A stretch of DNA of 64,000 nt from Lysobacter avium (GCF_015209745.1 NZ_CP063657.1:1922001-1986000); one strand, 5' to 3'. Positions 8,855 to 17,761 are shown, counted from the stretch's first letter. The notes: generated by a model from the sequence alone, not told the origin. Made by a program: numbers and translations.

Positions 8855-9708
8855 GCGCTGCTCCTGTCCATCTGGATGGCGCGCTCGCCAGGGGTCTGGT
8901 CCGAGTCGAGCGCGGCCGACTCGAGCGCGGACGGAAGCACCTTCGCCACGCGGTTGCGCCGGACCAGCCAGGCCACGCCCCACAGGTCCGACAGGCCGAC
9001 CAAGGCGCGGCCGAGGTTGGTGTAATGCGACGTGCCGGCGCCGCGCGGGCGGTGGTTCACCGGCACGCTGATCGTGCGCCAGCCGGCGCGTTGCATCAGC
9101 GCGGGCAGGTAACGATGCATGTGGTCGAAGTACGGCAGGTCGAGGAAGGCCTCGCGCTCGAACAGCTTGATGCCACAGCCGGTGTCGGGGGTCGCATCGT
9201 GCAGCAGCGACTGGCGCACCGCGTTGGCGATCCGCGAGGCCAGGCGCTTGTCCCAGCGATCGCGGCGTTTGGTCCGCCAGCCGGCGACCAGGCGGATGTC
9301 GTCACAAGCGGCGTCGCGCGCCGCCAGCAGTCCTGGGAGGTCGGCCGGATCGTTCTGGCCGTCGCCGTCCAGGGTAGCGATCCAGCGGCCGCGCGCGGCT
9401 TTCACCCCGACCCGGATCGCGGTGCTCTGGCCGGACTGTTCGGCAAGCGGCAGCACGCGCAACTCGGGCATGTCGGCGGCCGAGCGGCGCAGTTCCTCAA
9501 GGGTATTGTCGGGGCTGGCGTCGTCGACGCACAGCACTTCGAAGCGGACCACGCCACGCAGTGCGTTGCAGACTTCGCCCAGCAGCGCGCCGATATTGCC
9601 CGCCTCGTTATGCAGCGGAATCACCACCGACAGCTCTGGGACGTCCTCGCTTGCGGCCAAGCGAAAAGGACGTTCGATACGCACGGGCTGGACGCGATCA
9701 ACGCGCAT
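8851..9708 (-). CDS. Family 2 glycosyltransferase (polyprenyl-phosphate type)
   Basis: This GT-A-fold enzyme of 285 residues most likely transfers a sugar from a nucleotide donor to a polyprenyl phosphate. The N-terminal core shows LSVVIPLHNEAGNI (26-39), CVDDASPDNT (60-69) and LDGDGQNDPADL (113-124), the last holding the metal-binding acidic residues. TGCGIKLFERE and HRYLPALMQRAGW match dolichol-phosphate mannose synthase and ArnC relatives. The C-terminal transmembrane pair of ArnC is absent; instead there is one amphipathic segment and a short polar tail. The LAB_N gene follows with a four-base overlap, and the GT39 gene diverges 114 bp away, so the three probably act on one lipid-linked sugar pathway. 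The sugar and final acceptor cannot be told. Confidence 0.9.
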   Translation of the reverse strand: MRVDRVQPVRIERPFRLAASEDVPELSVVIPLHNEAGNIGALLGEVCNALRGVVRFEVLCVDDASPDNTLEELRRSAADMPELRVLPLAEQSGQSTAIRVGVKAARGRWIATLDGDGQNDPADLPGLLAARDAACDDIRLVAGWRTKRRDRWDKRLASRIANAVRQSLLHDATPDTGCGIKLFEREAFLDLPYFDHMHRYLPALMQRAGWRTISVPVNHRPRGAGTSHYTNLGRALVGLSDLWGVAWLVRRNRVAKVLPSALESAALDSDQTPGERAIQMDRSSA

Positions 9709-9730
9709 TGGTGGAATCTCCGAACCGGGT

Positions 9731-9749
9731 GAGAATGATAAACACCGAC
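9731..9749. promoter_or_regulatory. Possible Fur-like operator between divergent glycosyltransferases
   Basis: GAGAATGATAAACACCGAC matches the 19-bp Fur consensus at 13 of 19 positions. It lies in the 114-bp divergent region, 23 bp upstream of the GT2 start. The right half of the palindrome is poorly conserved, so this may be chance. Confidence 0.25.
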
Positions 9750-9822
9750 CCGTGGACGCGTTGTTAGATTTACCTCAACAGCAACGCGCTTCGCCGGTCG
9801 CCCTGCTGATCGAGACCTGCGA

Positions 9823-11538
9823 ATGCACCTTCCGCGCCTTAGCCCCCCGCACTCCGTCTGGTGGATCTTGTTGTTGGGCGCGCTGGCGCTCGGGGCGGGG
9901 CTCGGCCTTCGCGACCCCTCGCCACCCGACGAGCCGCGCTTCGTGCTCGCCGCGCAGACCATGGTCGAAAGCGGGCAATGGGCGATCCCGCACCGCGGCA
10001 TCGAGCCCTACGCGCACAAGCCGGCGCCCTTCATGTGGCTGCAGGCGCTCGCCTACACCGTGGTCGGCAACTGGCGCATCGCCTTCCTGCTGCCCTCGCT
10101 GCTCGCCGCGCTCGGCACGCTGTGGCTGACAACCGACCTGGCGACGCGCCTGTGGGATCGTCGCGCGGGCCTGCTTGCGGGCTGGGCGCTGCTCGCCTGC
10201 CTGCAATTCGGGCTGCAGGCGAAACGCGGCCAGATCGACATGGTGCTGGTGTTCTGGACGACGCTGTCGCTGTGGGCGTTGTCGCGGCACCTGCTGCGCG
10301 GACCGGATTGGCGCGCGCTGGCGCTGGGCGGACTGGCTGCCGGCATCGGCACCGTTACCAAAGGCGTCGGTTTCCTGCCGCTGCTGATACTGCTGCCATG
10401 GTGGCTGGCGCGCCGGCACGGGATGCAGTTGCCAATGGACGGCTACCGCGATCGGCGCTGGTGGTGGCTTCCGGTGGGATTCCTGGCCGGCGTCGGCGTC
10501 TGGCTGGTGCCGATGCTGTGGACGGTGGCCCGCGGCACCGACCCGGCGCTGCACGCCTACGCCGCCGAGATCCTGCTGAAGCAGACCGGCACCCGTTACG
10601 CCAATGCCTGGCACCACGTAAAGCCGGCCTGGTACTACCTGCAGGTGATCGCGACCCTGTGGCTGCCGGGCGCCCTGCTGCTGCCCTGGCTGGTGCCGCA
10701 ATGGTGGCGCCGGATCCGCGCCGGCGACGCGCGCGTGCTCCTGCTGGTCGGCTGGGCGGTGCTGGTGCTGCTGTTCTTCACCGCCAGCCCGGGCAAGCGC
10801 GAGGTGTACCTGTTCCCCGCCCTGCCCGCGCTGTGCGTTGCCGCGGCATCGCTGCTGCCCGCGCTGCTGGAACGGACGTGGGTGCGCCGGGTGCTGCTGG
10901 GCTACGTGGTCGTGCTGGCGTCCGCGGCGCTGGTGCTGGCGGCCGGCGGACTGTCCGGAACAGGTTGGCTGGATGGCGTGGCCAGCGAACGTGCACTGGA
11001 TGCCGCCACGGTCCGCTCGCTGCTGCTCTGGGCCGGCGTACTGGGGCTGGGAGGGCTCGTGCTCGCGGCCTGGGGACGCACCGCGCGCGCCGGCGTGGTC
11101 TCAGTCGCCTTCAACCTGCTGTTGTGGACGGTGTACGGCCTGGGACTTGCGCCGGCGCTGGACGCCAGCAGTTCGGCCCGGGAAATGATGCAGCAGGTGC
11201 GTACGCGAATCGGCCCGGAGGCGACGCTGGGCCTGGTCGGCTGGCGCGAACAGCACCTGCTCCAAGCCGCCGGTCCGGTTACCGAGTTCGGCTTCTCGCG
11301 CGACGAACGCCTGCAGTGGCGCGATGGCGTGGCGTGGCTGGCGACCGACCCGGCCCACCACTGGCTGTTCGCGCTGAAGGAGGCGGCGGACAGCTGCGTC
11401 GATCCCGCGCAGTTGATCCAGCTGGGGCGTTCCAGCCGCCGCGACTGGGTGCTGGTGCCCGGCAGTGCCTATCTGCCGGGCTGCGTGCCGCCGCTGCCGG
11501 CGGACCTGCACGTTTCAGCGGCCGCCGCTCCGGACTGA
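9823..11538 (+). CDS. ArnT-like glycosyltransferase, GT39/PMT family
   Basis: This multispanning inner-membrane enzyme of 571 residues would transfer a sugar from an undecaprenyl-phosphate donor on the periplasmic side. The first periplasmic loop carries PPDEPRFV (34-41), the acidic DE pair that matches the DE-x-R motif of ArnT and is essential in that family. KPAPFMWLQALAY (about 66-78) follows. About ten to eleven hydrophobic segments cover residues 10-440, and a soluble C-terminal domain follows (about 445-571, containing GLVGWREQHLLQA). The ATG at 9823 has no strong ribosome site, only GAGACC upstream. ArnT adds aminoarabinose to lipid A, but the rest of the arn operon is not present, so the substrate is open. 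Confidence 0.88.
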   Translation: MHLPRLSPPHSVWWILLLGALALGAGLGLRDPSPPDEPRFVLAAQTMVESGQWAIPHRGIEPYAHKPAPFMWLQALAYTVVGNWRIAFLLPSLLAALGTLWLTTDLATRLWDRRAGLLAGWALLACLQFGLQAKRGQIDMVLVFWTTLSLWALSRHLLRGPDWRALALGGLAAGIGTVTKGVGFLPLLILLPWWLARRHGMQLPMDGYRDRRWWWLPVGFLAGVGVWLVPMLWTVARGTDPALHAYAAEILLKQTGTRYANAWHHVKPAWYYLQVIATLWLPGALLLPWLVPQWWRRIRAGDARVLLLVGWAVLVLLFFTASPGKREVYLFPALPALCVAAASLLPALLERTWVRRVLLGYVVVLASAALVLAAGGLSGTGWLDGVASERALDAATVRSLLLWAGVLGLGGLVLAAWGRTARAGVVSVAFNLLLWTVYGLGLAPALDASSSAREMMQQVRTRIGPEATLGLVGWREQHLLQAAGPVTEFGFSRDERLQWRDGVAWLATDPAHHWLFALKEAADSCVDPAQLIQLGRSSRRDWVLVPGSAYLPGCVPPLPADLHVSAAAAPD

Positions 11539-11602
11539 GAGACGTGTGCCCGGGTGCGCGGCCTGCGTGACCCGGGGGCCTTTCCGGTGGACGGGGGGCG
11601 CC

Positions 11603-11692
11603 GGGTGCGGATGCCCTTGGGTGTGAATGTCCCCCGGCACCGGTGAAGCCGGTGCCTCCTCCTTTATTTCACACCCAAGGGCATCCGCACCC
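11603..11692. repeat. 25-bp perfect inverted repeat with inner hairpin
   Basis: The arms at 11603-11627 and 11668-11692 are perfect reverse complements over 25 bases (GGGTGCGGATGCCCTTGGGT at the start of the left arm). Between them lies a second hairpin, GGCACCGG (11636-11643) pairing with CCGGTGCC (11649-11656). A 17-base part of the right side, 11654-11670, recurs inverted at 11761-11777. The whole could fold into one long stem or a cruciform, resembling a non-coding mobile repeat (REP/MITE-like) more than a terminator. Confidence 0.75.
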
Positions 11693-11791
11693 GTCCAGCA
11701 AGCCTCGTGGCGGGTGTTGAAGCGCCAACCCGGCTGACGGGACCTGCAGGCCTTCGGGGCGAAATAAAGGAGGAGGCATCCGCCGCAGGCG

Positions 11792-11968
11792 GGTGCCGGG
11801 GGACATTCGCCCGGAAGGCGTGCAGGTCCCGTCCCCTCCTGCCGCTGACCGGTGCAGGGGGACATTCGCCCGGAACGCGTGCAGGTCCCGTCCCCTGCTG
11901 CCGCTGACGGGTGCAGGGGGACATTCGCCCGGAAGGTCTGCAGGTCGCGCTGTGCGCGCCCGAGACTC
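11792..11968. repeat. Three tandem 59-bp repeats
   Basis: Units begin at 11792, 11851 and 11910 with an exact 59-bp period. The common core is GGGGGACATTCGCCCGGAA followed by a TGCAGGTCCCGTCCCCT-type segment. Units 1 and 2 differ at only a few positions; unit 3 diverges after about 40 bases. A degenerate inverted copy lies at about 11739-11765 (GACCTGCAGGCCTTCGGGGC). The minus-strand frames across this area merely translate the repeat several times and are not genes. There are no unique spacers, so this is not CRISPR. Confidence 0.8.
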
Positions 11969-11987
11969 CGGAGTCAGGATGCAAGGC

Positions 11988-12013
11988 AACAAAAAACCCC
12001 GCCGGGGCGGGGT
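11988..12013 (-). terminator. Intrinsic terminator of tRNA-Leu
   Basis: On the minus strand ACCCCGCC and GGCGGGGT form a perfect 8-bp stem with a 2-base centre, followed by a run of six T (five beyond the stem). It lies about 40 bp downstream of the tRNA 3' end. Confidence 0.85.
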
Positions 12014-12051
12014 CTTCTGTGGTGTCCGACCTGGTAGTGATCGAACGATGT

Positions 12052-12138
12052 TGGTGCCCGGGAGAGGACTCGAACCTCCACGGAGTTGCCCCCGCTAGCA
12101 CCTGAAGCTAGTGCGTCTACCAATTCCGCCACCCGGGC
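12052..12138 (-). tRNA. tRNA-Leu (anticodon CAG)
   Basis: The minus strand reads GCCCGGGTGGCGGAATTGGT at the 5' end and CCCGGGCACCA at the 3' end, giving a perfect 7-bp acceptor stem with A discriminator and encoded CCA. The anticodon arm is CTAGC-TTCAGGT-GCTAG, so the anticodon is CAG, reading CUG. The T arm contains GGTTCGAGTCC. A long variable arm is present, as expected for a class II leucine tRNA. The length is 87 bases including CCA. CUG is the dominant leucine codon in this GC-rich genome. Confidence 0.97.
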
Positions 12139-12173
12139 AAACCGCAGAGCGTTTGTTGCTGTGCGGGCCGCGT

Positions 12174-12202
12174 ATGTTGCGTTGGCGTGAACCGCTTGTC
12201 AA
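12174..12202 (-). promoter_or_regulatory. Probable promoter of tRNA-Leu
   Basis: On the minus strand a perfect TTGACA (-35, at 12197-12202) is followed 17-18 bases later by CAACAT/AACATA, a weak -10. It lies about 36-60 bp upstream of the mature tRNA 5' end. The exact -10 is uncertain. Confidence 0.5.
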
Positions 12203-12399
12203 CGGCAAAAGACGTTCCCGGCAGAAAAGGTGGGACAATACGGCCACTTCCGGGGGTCCTGCCTGACATGGCGCGACCCCCTTTCTACAGCTGTGATTGC
12301 TACACCCGTGATCCGGGTCTACTTTGGACCCACTGCAAAGACCCGCGGGCGACGCGCACTTCAGACGCATCGCCCGCTTCGCTATTGGAGATTTGAAGC

Positions 12400-12816
12400 A
12401 TGCACGCTACCTCCGTCCCGCCGCTGTTGGTCTCCCGCCTTGATTGCGAGCGACTGGAGTCGCTGCTTGAGCAGCCGCTCGCCAAGGGCCTCAACACCGA
12501 GCCGTTGCGCCGCGAGCTCGATCGCGCCGAGTTGCTCGAGCCCAAGGAAATGCCGGACGACGTCATCACGATGAATTCCACCGCGCGCTTCCGCGACGTC
12601 AACAGCGGCGCCGAGCGCGAGCTGACCCTCGTCTACCCCAAGGATGCCGACGGCAGCCCGGAGAAGGTGTCGATCCTGGCCCCGGTTGGCAGTGCCCTCC
12701 TCGGCCTGCACGTGGGCGCGGTCATCGACTGGCCGGTACCCAGCGGCCGCACCATCACCCTGGAAGTGCTGTCGATCCGCTACCAGCCCGAGTCGTCGGG
12801 CGAACTGCACCGCTGA
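12400..12816 (+). CDS. rnk: Regulator of nucleoside diphosphate kinase, GreA/B C-terminal-domain protein
   Basis: Rnk is an RNA polymerase secondary-channel-type protein of the Gre family; in E. coli and Pseudomonas it influences nucleoside diphosphate kinase levels. The 138-residue protein has a short helical N-terminus (PPLLVSRLDCERLESLL) rather than the long Gre coiled coil. A GreA/GreB C-terminal FKBP-like domain follows, seen in ITMNSTARFRD, RELTLVYPKDAD, VSILAPVGSALLGLHVG and TLEVLSIRYQPES. The length matches the family (about 136). GGAG lies 10 bases before ATG 12400. Just upstream, 12345-12352 and 12370-12377 form an 8-bp hairpin (GCGGGCGA/TCGCCCGC) in the leader. The gene stands alone between tRNA-Leu and parC. 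Confidence 0.88.
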   Translation: MHATSVPPLLVSRLDCERLESLLEQPLAKGLNTEPLRRELDRAELLEPKEMPDDVITMNSTARFRDVNSGAERELTLVYPKDADGSPEKVSILAPVGSALLGLHVGAVIDWPVPSGRTITLEVLSIRYQPESSGELHR

Positions 12817-13006
12817 ATCCGCACCATCGCCAGGCCGCTGCGCCCCATTGCAGCGGCGAAGTGCCAAACCGGCCGGACCCGCCAGCAGCGCTTCCGGCCT
12901 TTTTCTTTGGTCTCCGTCGGAGTCACCAACGCGTCCAGCGTGGCACTTGATCGGCGGTTAGAATCGATACCCTCCACCGCCCAGCTGCACGAGTCCACGG
13001 CACCCC

Positions 13007-15250
13007 ATGACCGATTCCGTACGCGCCGCCTTCCACGGTTACGAACAGCTCCCCCTGCGTGAATATGCCGAACGCGCGTACCTCGACTACTCGATGTACG
13101 TGGTGCTCGACCGTGCGCTGCCGTTCCTGGGCGACGGGCTGAAGCCGGTCCAGCGGCGGATCATCTTCTCGATGAGCGAGCTGGGACTGAACGCCGGCTC
13201 CAAGCCGAAGAAGTCCGCGCGCACCATCGGTGACGTGATCGGCAAATACCATCCGCACGGCGACAGCGCCTGCTACGAGGCGATGGTGCTGATGGCGCAG
13301 CCGTTCTCGTACCGCTATCCGCTGGTGGAAGGCCAGGGAAATTTCGGCTCCAGCGACGACCCCAAATCGTTCGCCGCGATGCGCTATACCGAGTCCAAGC
13401 TGACCCCGCTCGCGGAGGTCCTGCTGGGCGAACTGGCGCACGGCACGGTGGACTGGAACCCCAACTTCGACGGCACGCTGGAAGAGCCGACCTGGATGCC
13501 GGCGCGGCTGCCGCACCTGCTGCTCAACGGCACCACTGGCATTGCAGTGGGCATGGCCACCGACGTCCCGCCGCACAACCTGGGCGAAGTGGTCAGCGCC
13601 TGCATCCGCCTTCTCGATGATCCCGACGCGACCACCGCCGACCTGTGCGAGCACGTGCGCGGCCCGGACTATCCGACCAGCGCCGAGATCATCACCGCGC
13701 GCAGCGACCTGCTGCAGATGTACGAGACCGGTTTAGGCAGCGTGCGCGCCCGCGCCGTGTTCGAGCGCGAAGGCAACTCGATCGTCATCACCGGCCTGCC
13801 GCACCAGGTCTCGCCGGGCAAGGTGATCGAACAGATCGCCACCCAGATGCGGGCCAAGAAGCTGCCCTGGCTGGAGGACATCCGGGACGAGTCCGACCAC
13901 GCCAACCCGACCCGGATCGTGCTGTTTCCGCGCAGCAACCGGGTCGATGTCGAGCAGCTGATGGGGCACCTGTTTGCCACCACCGACCTGGAAAAAAGCT
14001 TCCGGGTCAACATGAACGTGATCGGCCTGGACGGCCGCCCGCAGGTCAAGGGCCTGCGTGCCTTCCTCACCGAGTGGCTGACCTTCCGCACCGACACCGT
14101 GACCCGGCGCCTCAAGCACCGGCTGGAGAAGGTCGAGCAGCGCCTGCACCTGCTGGAAGGCCTGCTGGTCGCGTTCCTCAACCTGGATGAAGTGATCCGC
14201 ATCATCCGCAGCGAGGACGAACCGCGCCCGGTGCTGATGGAGCGCTTCGACCTCAGCGAGGCGCAGACCGACTACATCCTGGAAACCCGCCTGCGCCAGC
14301 TGGCCCGCCTGGAAGAGATGAAGATCCGCGGCGAGCAGGACGCGCTGGCCAAGGAACGCGACCAGCTGGTGGCTCTGCTGGGCAGCAAGGCCAAGCTGAA
14401 GAAGCTGGTCAAGGACGAGCTGCTGGCGGATGCGAAGAAGTTCGGCGACGCCCGCCGCTCGCCGCTGGTGGCACGCGGCGCGGCGCAGGCGCTGTCGGAA
14501 ACCGACCTGGCGCCCAGCGAGCCGATGACCGTGGTGCTCAGTGAAAAGGGCTGGGTGCGCGCGGCGAAGGGCCACGACGTGGATGCGGCCGCGATGAACT
14601 ACCGCGAGGGCGACAGCCTGCTGGCCTTCACCCGCACGCGCAGCAACCATCAGGTCGCCTTCCTCGACTCGGCCGGCCGCAGTTACTCCACCGTGGTCCA
14701 CGGCCTGCCATCAGCGCGCGGCAACGGCGACCCGCTCACGGCCCGCTTCTCGCCGGCCGGGAAGTCCTCGTTCCAGGCCCTGGCCAGCGGCGACAACGAC
14801 CAGCGTTTCGTTCTCGCCAGCAACCACGGCTACGGCTTCGTGACCCGCTTCGAGAACCTGACCAGTCGCAACAAGGCGGGCAAGGCGATGCTCTCGCTGA
14901 CCCCGAATGCCAGCGTGCTGCAGCCTGCGGCGGTGGGTAATCCATCGCAGGACCGCGTGGTCGTGGCCACCAGTGGGGGCCACCTGCTCGCGTTCCCGGT
15001 CGCGGACTTGCCGGAGCTCGACAAGGGCAAGGGCAACAAGCTGATCGACATTCCGCGCGCGAAACTGGGCACCGAGCGGGTGATCGCCGTCGCCGTGGTC
15101 GCCGAAGGCGGCTCGCTGCTGGTCAACTCCGGCGCGCGCACGATGACCCTCACCTGGAAAGATCTTGACGCCTACACCGGCGCCCGTGCCGCCCGTGGCG
15201 GCCTGCTGCCGCGAGGTTGGCAGAAGGTCGACGGCCTGCAGGCCGAATAG
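13007..15250 (+). CDS. parC: DNA topoisomerase IV subunit A
   Basis: ParC is the DNA-breaking subunit of topoisomerase IV, which decatenates daughter chromosomes with ParE. The 747-residue protein begins with the breakage-reunion domain ([21 protein letters not shown]). The active tyrosine is Y127 in MRYTES. The quinolone-resistance region reads [12 protein letters not shown] with S87 and E91, the wild-type residues corresponding to E. coli S80 and E84, so no target-site fluoroquinolone resistance is visible. A C-terminal beta-pinwheel domain covers about 490-740. Length is normal. GyrA is excluded because the C-terminus lacks a clear GyrA box. parE is not in the window. The gene is followed at 13 bp by tpm. 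Confidence 0.97.
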   Translation: MTDSVRAAFHGYEQLPLREYAERAYLDYSMYVVLDRALPFLGDGLKPVQRRIIFSMSELGLNAGSKPKKSARTIGDVIGKYHPHGDSACYEAMVLMAQPFSYRYPLVEGQGNFGSSDDPKSFAAMRYTESKLTPLAEVLLGELAHGTVDWNPNFDGTLEEPTWMPARLPHLLLNGTTGIAVGMATDVPPHNLGEVVSACIRLLDDPDATTADLCEHVRGPDYPTSAEIITARSDLLQMYETGLGSVRARAVFEREGNSIVITGLPHQVSPGKVIEQIATQMRAKKLPWLEDIRDESDHANPTRIVLFPRSNRVDVEQLMGHLFATTDLEKSFRVNMNVIGLDGRPQVKGLRAFLTEWLTFRTDTVTRRLKHRLEKVEQRLHLLEGLLVAFLNLDEVIRIIRSEDEPRPVLMERFDLSEAQTDYILETRLRQLARLEEMKIRGEQDALAKERDQLVALLGSKAKLKKLVKDELLADAKKFGDARRSPLVARGAAQALSETDLAPSEPMTVVLSEKGWVRAAKGHDVDAAAMNYREGDSLLAFTRTRSNHQVAFLDSAGRSYSTVVHGLPSARGNGDPLTARFSPAGKSSFQALASGDNDQRFVLASNHGYGFVTRFENLTSRNKAGKAMLSLTPNASVLQPAAVGNPSQDRVVVATSGGHLLAFPVADLPELDKGKGNKLIDIPRAKLGTERVIAVAVVAEGGSLLVNSGARTMTLTWKDLDAYTGARAARGGLLPRGWQKVDGLQAE

Positions 15251-15262
15251 GAACCCGCACCG

Positions 15263-15919
15263 ATGGAACCCGACTTCTGGCAACAGCGCTGGCAGGAAGG
15301 CCGCATCGGCTTCCACCAGGACCGCGAGACCCCGCTGATGCTCAAGCATTGGCCGTCCCTGCAGGTGCCGGCCGGCAGCCGGGTGTTCGTGCCATTGGCG
15401 GGCAAGAGCCTGGACATGCTGTGGTTTGCCAACCAGGGCTATCGGGTGTTCGGCGTGGAGCTGGCCCTGACCGCGATCGAGCAGTTCCTCGCCGAGCACG
15501 CCCTGCACGCTGAAACCCGCGACTCAGCCGCAGGCCGGCATTACCGCGCCGGCGATCTGGAGCTGGTGCAGGGCGACGTGTTCGCCCAGGGTCCCGCCGA
15601 TCTGGCGGGATGCGACGCCGTCTACGACCGTGCCGCGCTGATCGCGCTGCCGCCCGCCCTGCGCGAGCGCTATGCAAGCGAGGTGTACGGCCGCTTGCCC
15701 AGCGGTTGCCGAGGCCTGCTGATCACCCTGGAATACCCGCAGATCGAGAAGGCCGGTCCGCCCTTCAGCGTCGAGGAAGCCGAGGTGCGGGCGTTGTTCA
15801 GTCCGCAGTGGGAGGTCGGCGTGCTCGAGCGACGCGAGATCCTGTCGCAGCAGCCGAACTTCATTGCCGATGGCGTCAGCGCACTGCAGACCGTGGTGTA
15901 CGAGCTGCGCCGACGCTAG
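15263..15919 (+). CDS. tpm: Thiopurine S-methyltransferase family enzyme
   Basis: This SAM-dependent methyltransferase of 218 residues methylates thiopurines in vitro. In Pseudomonas relatives it also methylates selenium and tellurium oxyanion products, so detoxification is the likely role. The family N-terminus EPDFWQQRWQEGRIGFHQ is intact (FW...R...W..G). The SAM site is VFVPLAGKSLDMLWFANQGY with GVELALTAIEQF after it. CDAVYDRAALIALP carries the conserved YDR, and LLITLEYPQ follows. Length matches the family (about 218). AGGAACC precedes ATG 15263. It follows parC closely and may be cotranscribed, although the functions are unrelated. Confidence 0.93.
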   Translation: MEPDFWQQRWQEGRIGFHQDRETPLMLKHWPSLQVPAGSRVFVPLAGKSLDMLWFANQGYRVFGVELALTAIEQFLAEHALHAETRDSAAGRHYRAGDLELVQGDVFAQGPADLAGCDAVYDRAALIALPPALRERYASEVYGRLPSGCRGLLITLEYPQIEKAGPPFSVEEAEVRALFSPQWEVGVLERREILSQQPNFIADGVSALQTVVYELRRR

Positions 15920-15925
15920 CCGCCC

Positions 15926-15952
15926 GCCCGGCCCAAAGAACGGGCGCCGGGC
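15926..15952. terminator. Possible hairpin between convergent tpm and asnB
   Basis: GCCCGGC (15926-15932) pairs with GCCGGGC (15946-15952) in the 44-bp convergent gap. There is no U-tract, so it is a weak candidate for a shared terminator. Confidence 0.3.
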
Positions 15953-15963
15953 AGGAAGCCGGT

Positions 15964-17658
15964 TCACGCATTGGCCGCCTGGTGCACGCCGCGCATCGCC
16001 CGCCCCGACGGGTCGGCCGCGTTGGAGAACGACGCATCCCAGGCCAGCGCCGTCTCGGTGGAGCAGGCGATCGACTTGCCGCCCGGCACCGTGCGCGCGC
16101 ATGCATCGCCGGGAAACTGCTGCTCGAACAGCTCGCGATACCAGTAGCCCTCCTTGGTGACCGGGGTGTTGATCGGGAACCGCGCGGCGGCCTCGGCCAG
16201 CTGGGCGTCGCTCACCGTGGCCTCAGCGTGGTCCTTGAGCCCATCGATCCAGCCGTAGCCGACGCCGTCGCTGAACTGCTCCTTCTGCCGCCACAGGATC
16301 GAGTCGGGCAGGTAGCCCTCGAACGCCTCCCGCAGCACCGCCTTCTCGATGCGCACCGTGCCGTCCGCGCGCATCCCGACCATCTTGGCGCTGGCGTCCA
16401 TCTTCATCGCGACCTCCATGAAGGCCACGTCCAGGAACGGCACCCGCGGCTCCACGCCCCAGGCCATCATCGACTTGTTGGCGCGCAGGCAATCGTAGTT
16501 GTGCAGGGCGTCGATCTTGCGCACCAGCTCCTCGTGGAATTCGCGCGCGTTGGGCGCCTTGTGGAAGTACAGGTAGCCGCCGAAGATCTCGTCGCTGCCC
16601 TCGCCCGACAGGACCATTTTCACGCCCATCGCCTTGATCCGGCGCGCGAGCAGGAACATCGGGGTGGACGCGCGGATGGTGGTGACGTCGTAGGTCTCGA
16701 TGTGCCGGATCACCTCGGGAATGGCGTCCATGCCCTCCTCCTGGGTGTAGGTGAAACCGTGGTGCACGGTGCCCAGCGCCTCGGCGGCGACCTCCGCGGC
16801 GGCCAGGTCGGGCGAACCGTCCAGGCCGATGGCGAAGGAATGCAGTCGCGGCCACCATGCCTCTGCCTGGTCGTCCTCCTCGATGCGCTTGCGCGCGAAC
16901 CGCGCGGCGCAGGCGGCGACCAGCGAGGAATCCAGCCCGCCTGACAACAACACGCCGTACGGCACGTCGCACATCAGCTGCCGGTGCACGGCCGCCTCGA
17001 AAGCTTCGCGCAGTTCGGCCGGATCGACCCGCACATCGACGGTCGCGGCGTGTTCGCGCCACGGCCGCTGGTAGTAAGCGACCAGCTGGCCGTCCGCGCT
17101 GTCGTAAAAGTGCCCCGGCGGAAACTGGGCGACGTCGTCGCAGGTGTCGGCCAACGCCTTCATCTCGGAGGCCACGCACAGCCGCCCGGCAGCGTCGTGG
17201 CCCCAATACAGCGGCACCACGCCGATCGGGTCACGCGCGATGAGCACACGCTGCGCCCGGCGATCCCACAGGGCGAAGGCGAAGATGCCATTGACGCGGT
17301 TCAACCAGCCGCCGATGTCGGCGTCCTCGCGGAACAGCGCGCTGATGACCTCGCAGTCCGATTCGGTCTGGAAGTCGTAGGCCTGCCGCAGCGCCGCCTT
17401 CAGCTCGCGGTGGTTGTAGATCTCGCCGTTGACCGCCAGCACCAGGTCGCCGTCGGCCGAGCGCATCGGCTGGGCGCCACCGGCCGGATCGACGATGGCG
17501 AGGCGCTCATGGACCAGGATCGCCGCCTCGTCGACGTACACGCCGCTCCAGTCCGGCCCGCGGTGGCGCTGGCGCCGCGACAGTTCGAGCGCGAGCGGGC
17601 GCAGCGGTTGCAGGTCGTCACCGGGTTGCTGGCGGAAGATGCCGAGGATCGAGCACAT
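15964..17658 (-). CDS. asnB: Asparagine synthase B, glutamine-hydrolysing
   Basis: AsnB makes asparagine from aspartate, ATP and glutamine. The 564-residue protein starts MCSILGIF, where Cys2 becomes the N-terminal nucleophile of the glutaminase domain (about 1-190, with RHRGPD and NGEIYNH). The synthetase domain has the PP-loop LLSGGLDSS (237-245), SGEGSDEIFGGYLYFH and RVPFLD. Sequence and length resemble E. coli AsnB closely. ATG 17658 has AGGAG nine bases upstream. The gene is monocistronic. Its 5' region carries an Asn-rich leader peptide and an intrinsic terminator that together look like an amino-acid attenuator (separate entries), which fits feedback by charged tRNA-Asn. Confidence 0.97.
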   Translation of the reverse strand: MCSILGIFRQQPGDDLQPLRPLALELSRRQRHRGPDWSGVYVDEAAILVHERLAIVDPAGGAQPMRSADGDLVLAVNGEIYNHRELKAALRQAYDFQTESDCEVISALFREDADIGGWLNRVNGIFAFALWDRRAQRVLIARDPIGVVPLYWGHDAAGRLCVASEMKALADTCDDVAQFPPGHFYDSADGQLVAYYQRPWREHAATVDVRVDPAELREAFEAAVHRQLMCDVPYGVLLSGGLDSSLVAACAARFARKRIEEDDQAEAWWPRLHSFAIGLDGSPDLAAAEVAAEALGTVHHGFTYTQEEGMDAIPEVIRHIETYDVTTIRASTPMFLLARRIKAMGVKMVLSGEGSDEIFGGYLYFHKAPNAREFHEELVRKIDALHNYDCLRANKSMMAWGVEPRVPFLDVAFMEVAMKMDASAKMVGMRADGTVRIEKAVLREAFEGYLPDSILWRQKEQFSDGVGYGWIDGLKDHAEATVSDAQLAEAAARFPINTPVTKEGYWYRELFEQQFPGDACARTVPGGKSIACSTETALAWDASFSNAADPSGRAMRGVHQAANA

Positions 17659-17697
17659 GGGGCGAACTCCTGGTGGATGGGACGTGGAAAGAAGGCG

Positions 17698-17731
17698 AAA
17701 AAAAAGGCCCGCACTTCGCAGTGCAGGCCTT
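17698..17731 (-). terminator. Attenuator terminator in the asnB leader
   Basis: On the minus strand AAGGCCUGCACU-GCGA-AGUGCGGGCCUU forms a 12-bp stem. One U·G wobble is the only non-Watson-Crick pair, and the loop is a GNRA tetraloop. An uninterrupted run of U, eight including the last two stem bases, follows. It points towards asnB and ends 39 bp before the asnB ATG, with no minus-strand gene upstream whose transcript it could end. GGCCUGC of its 5' arm is complementary to GCAGGCC at 17771-17777 in the leader, so an alternative fold can break it. Confidence 0.85.
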
Positions 17732-17761
17732 GGATTCGATTAGTGCGTTTTGTCGTGCGCG

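Noticed and set aside
7064..9025. 653-codon plus-strand ORF
   Set aside because: It is antisense to rnr, LAB_N and GT2, all of which are well supported by motifs.
11792..11968. CRISPR-like array from regularly spaced repeats
   Set aside because: The 59-bp units are directly contiguous with no unique spacers, there are only three, and no cas gene is present in the window.
11515..12101. Several small proteins on both strands across the repeat cluster
   Set aside because: They translate the same repeat over and over in different frames, and one runs into the tRNA. No ribosome site or family similarity is seen.
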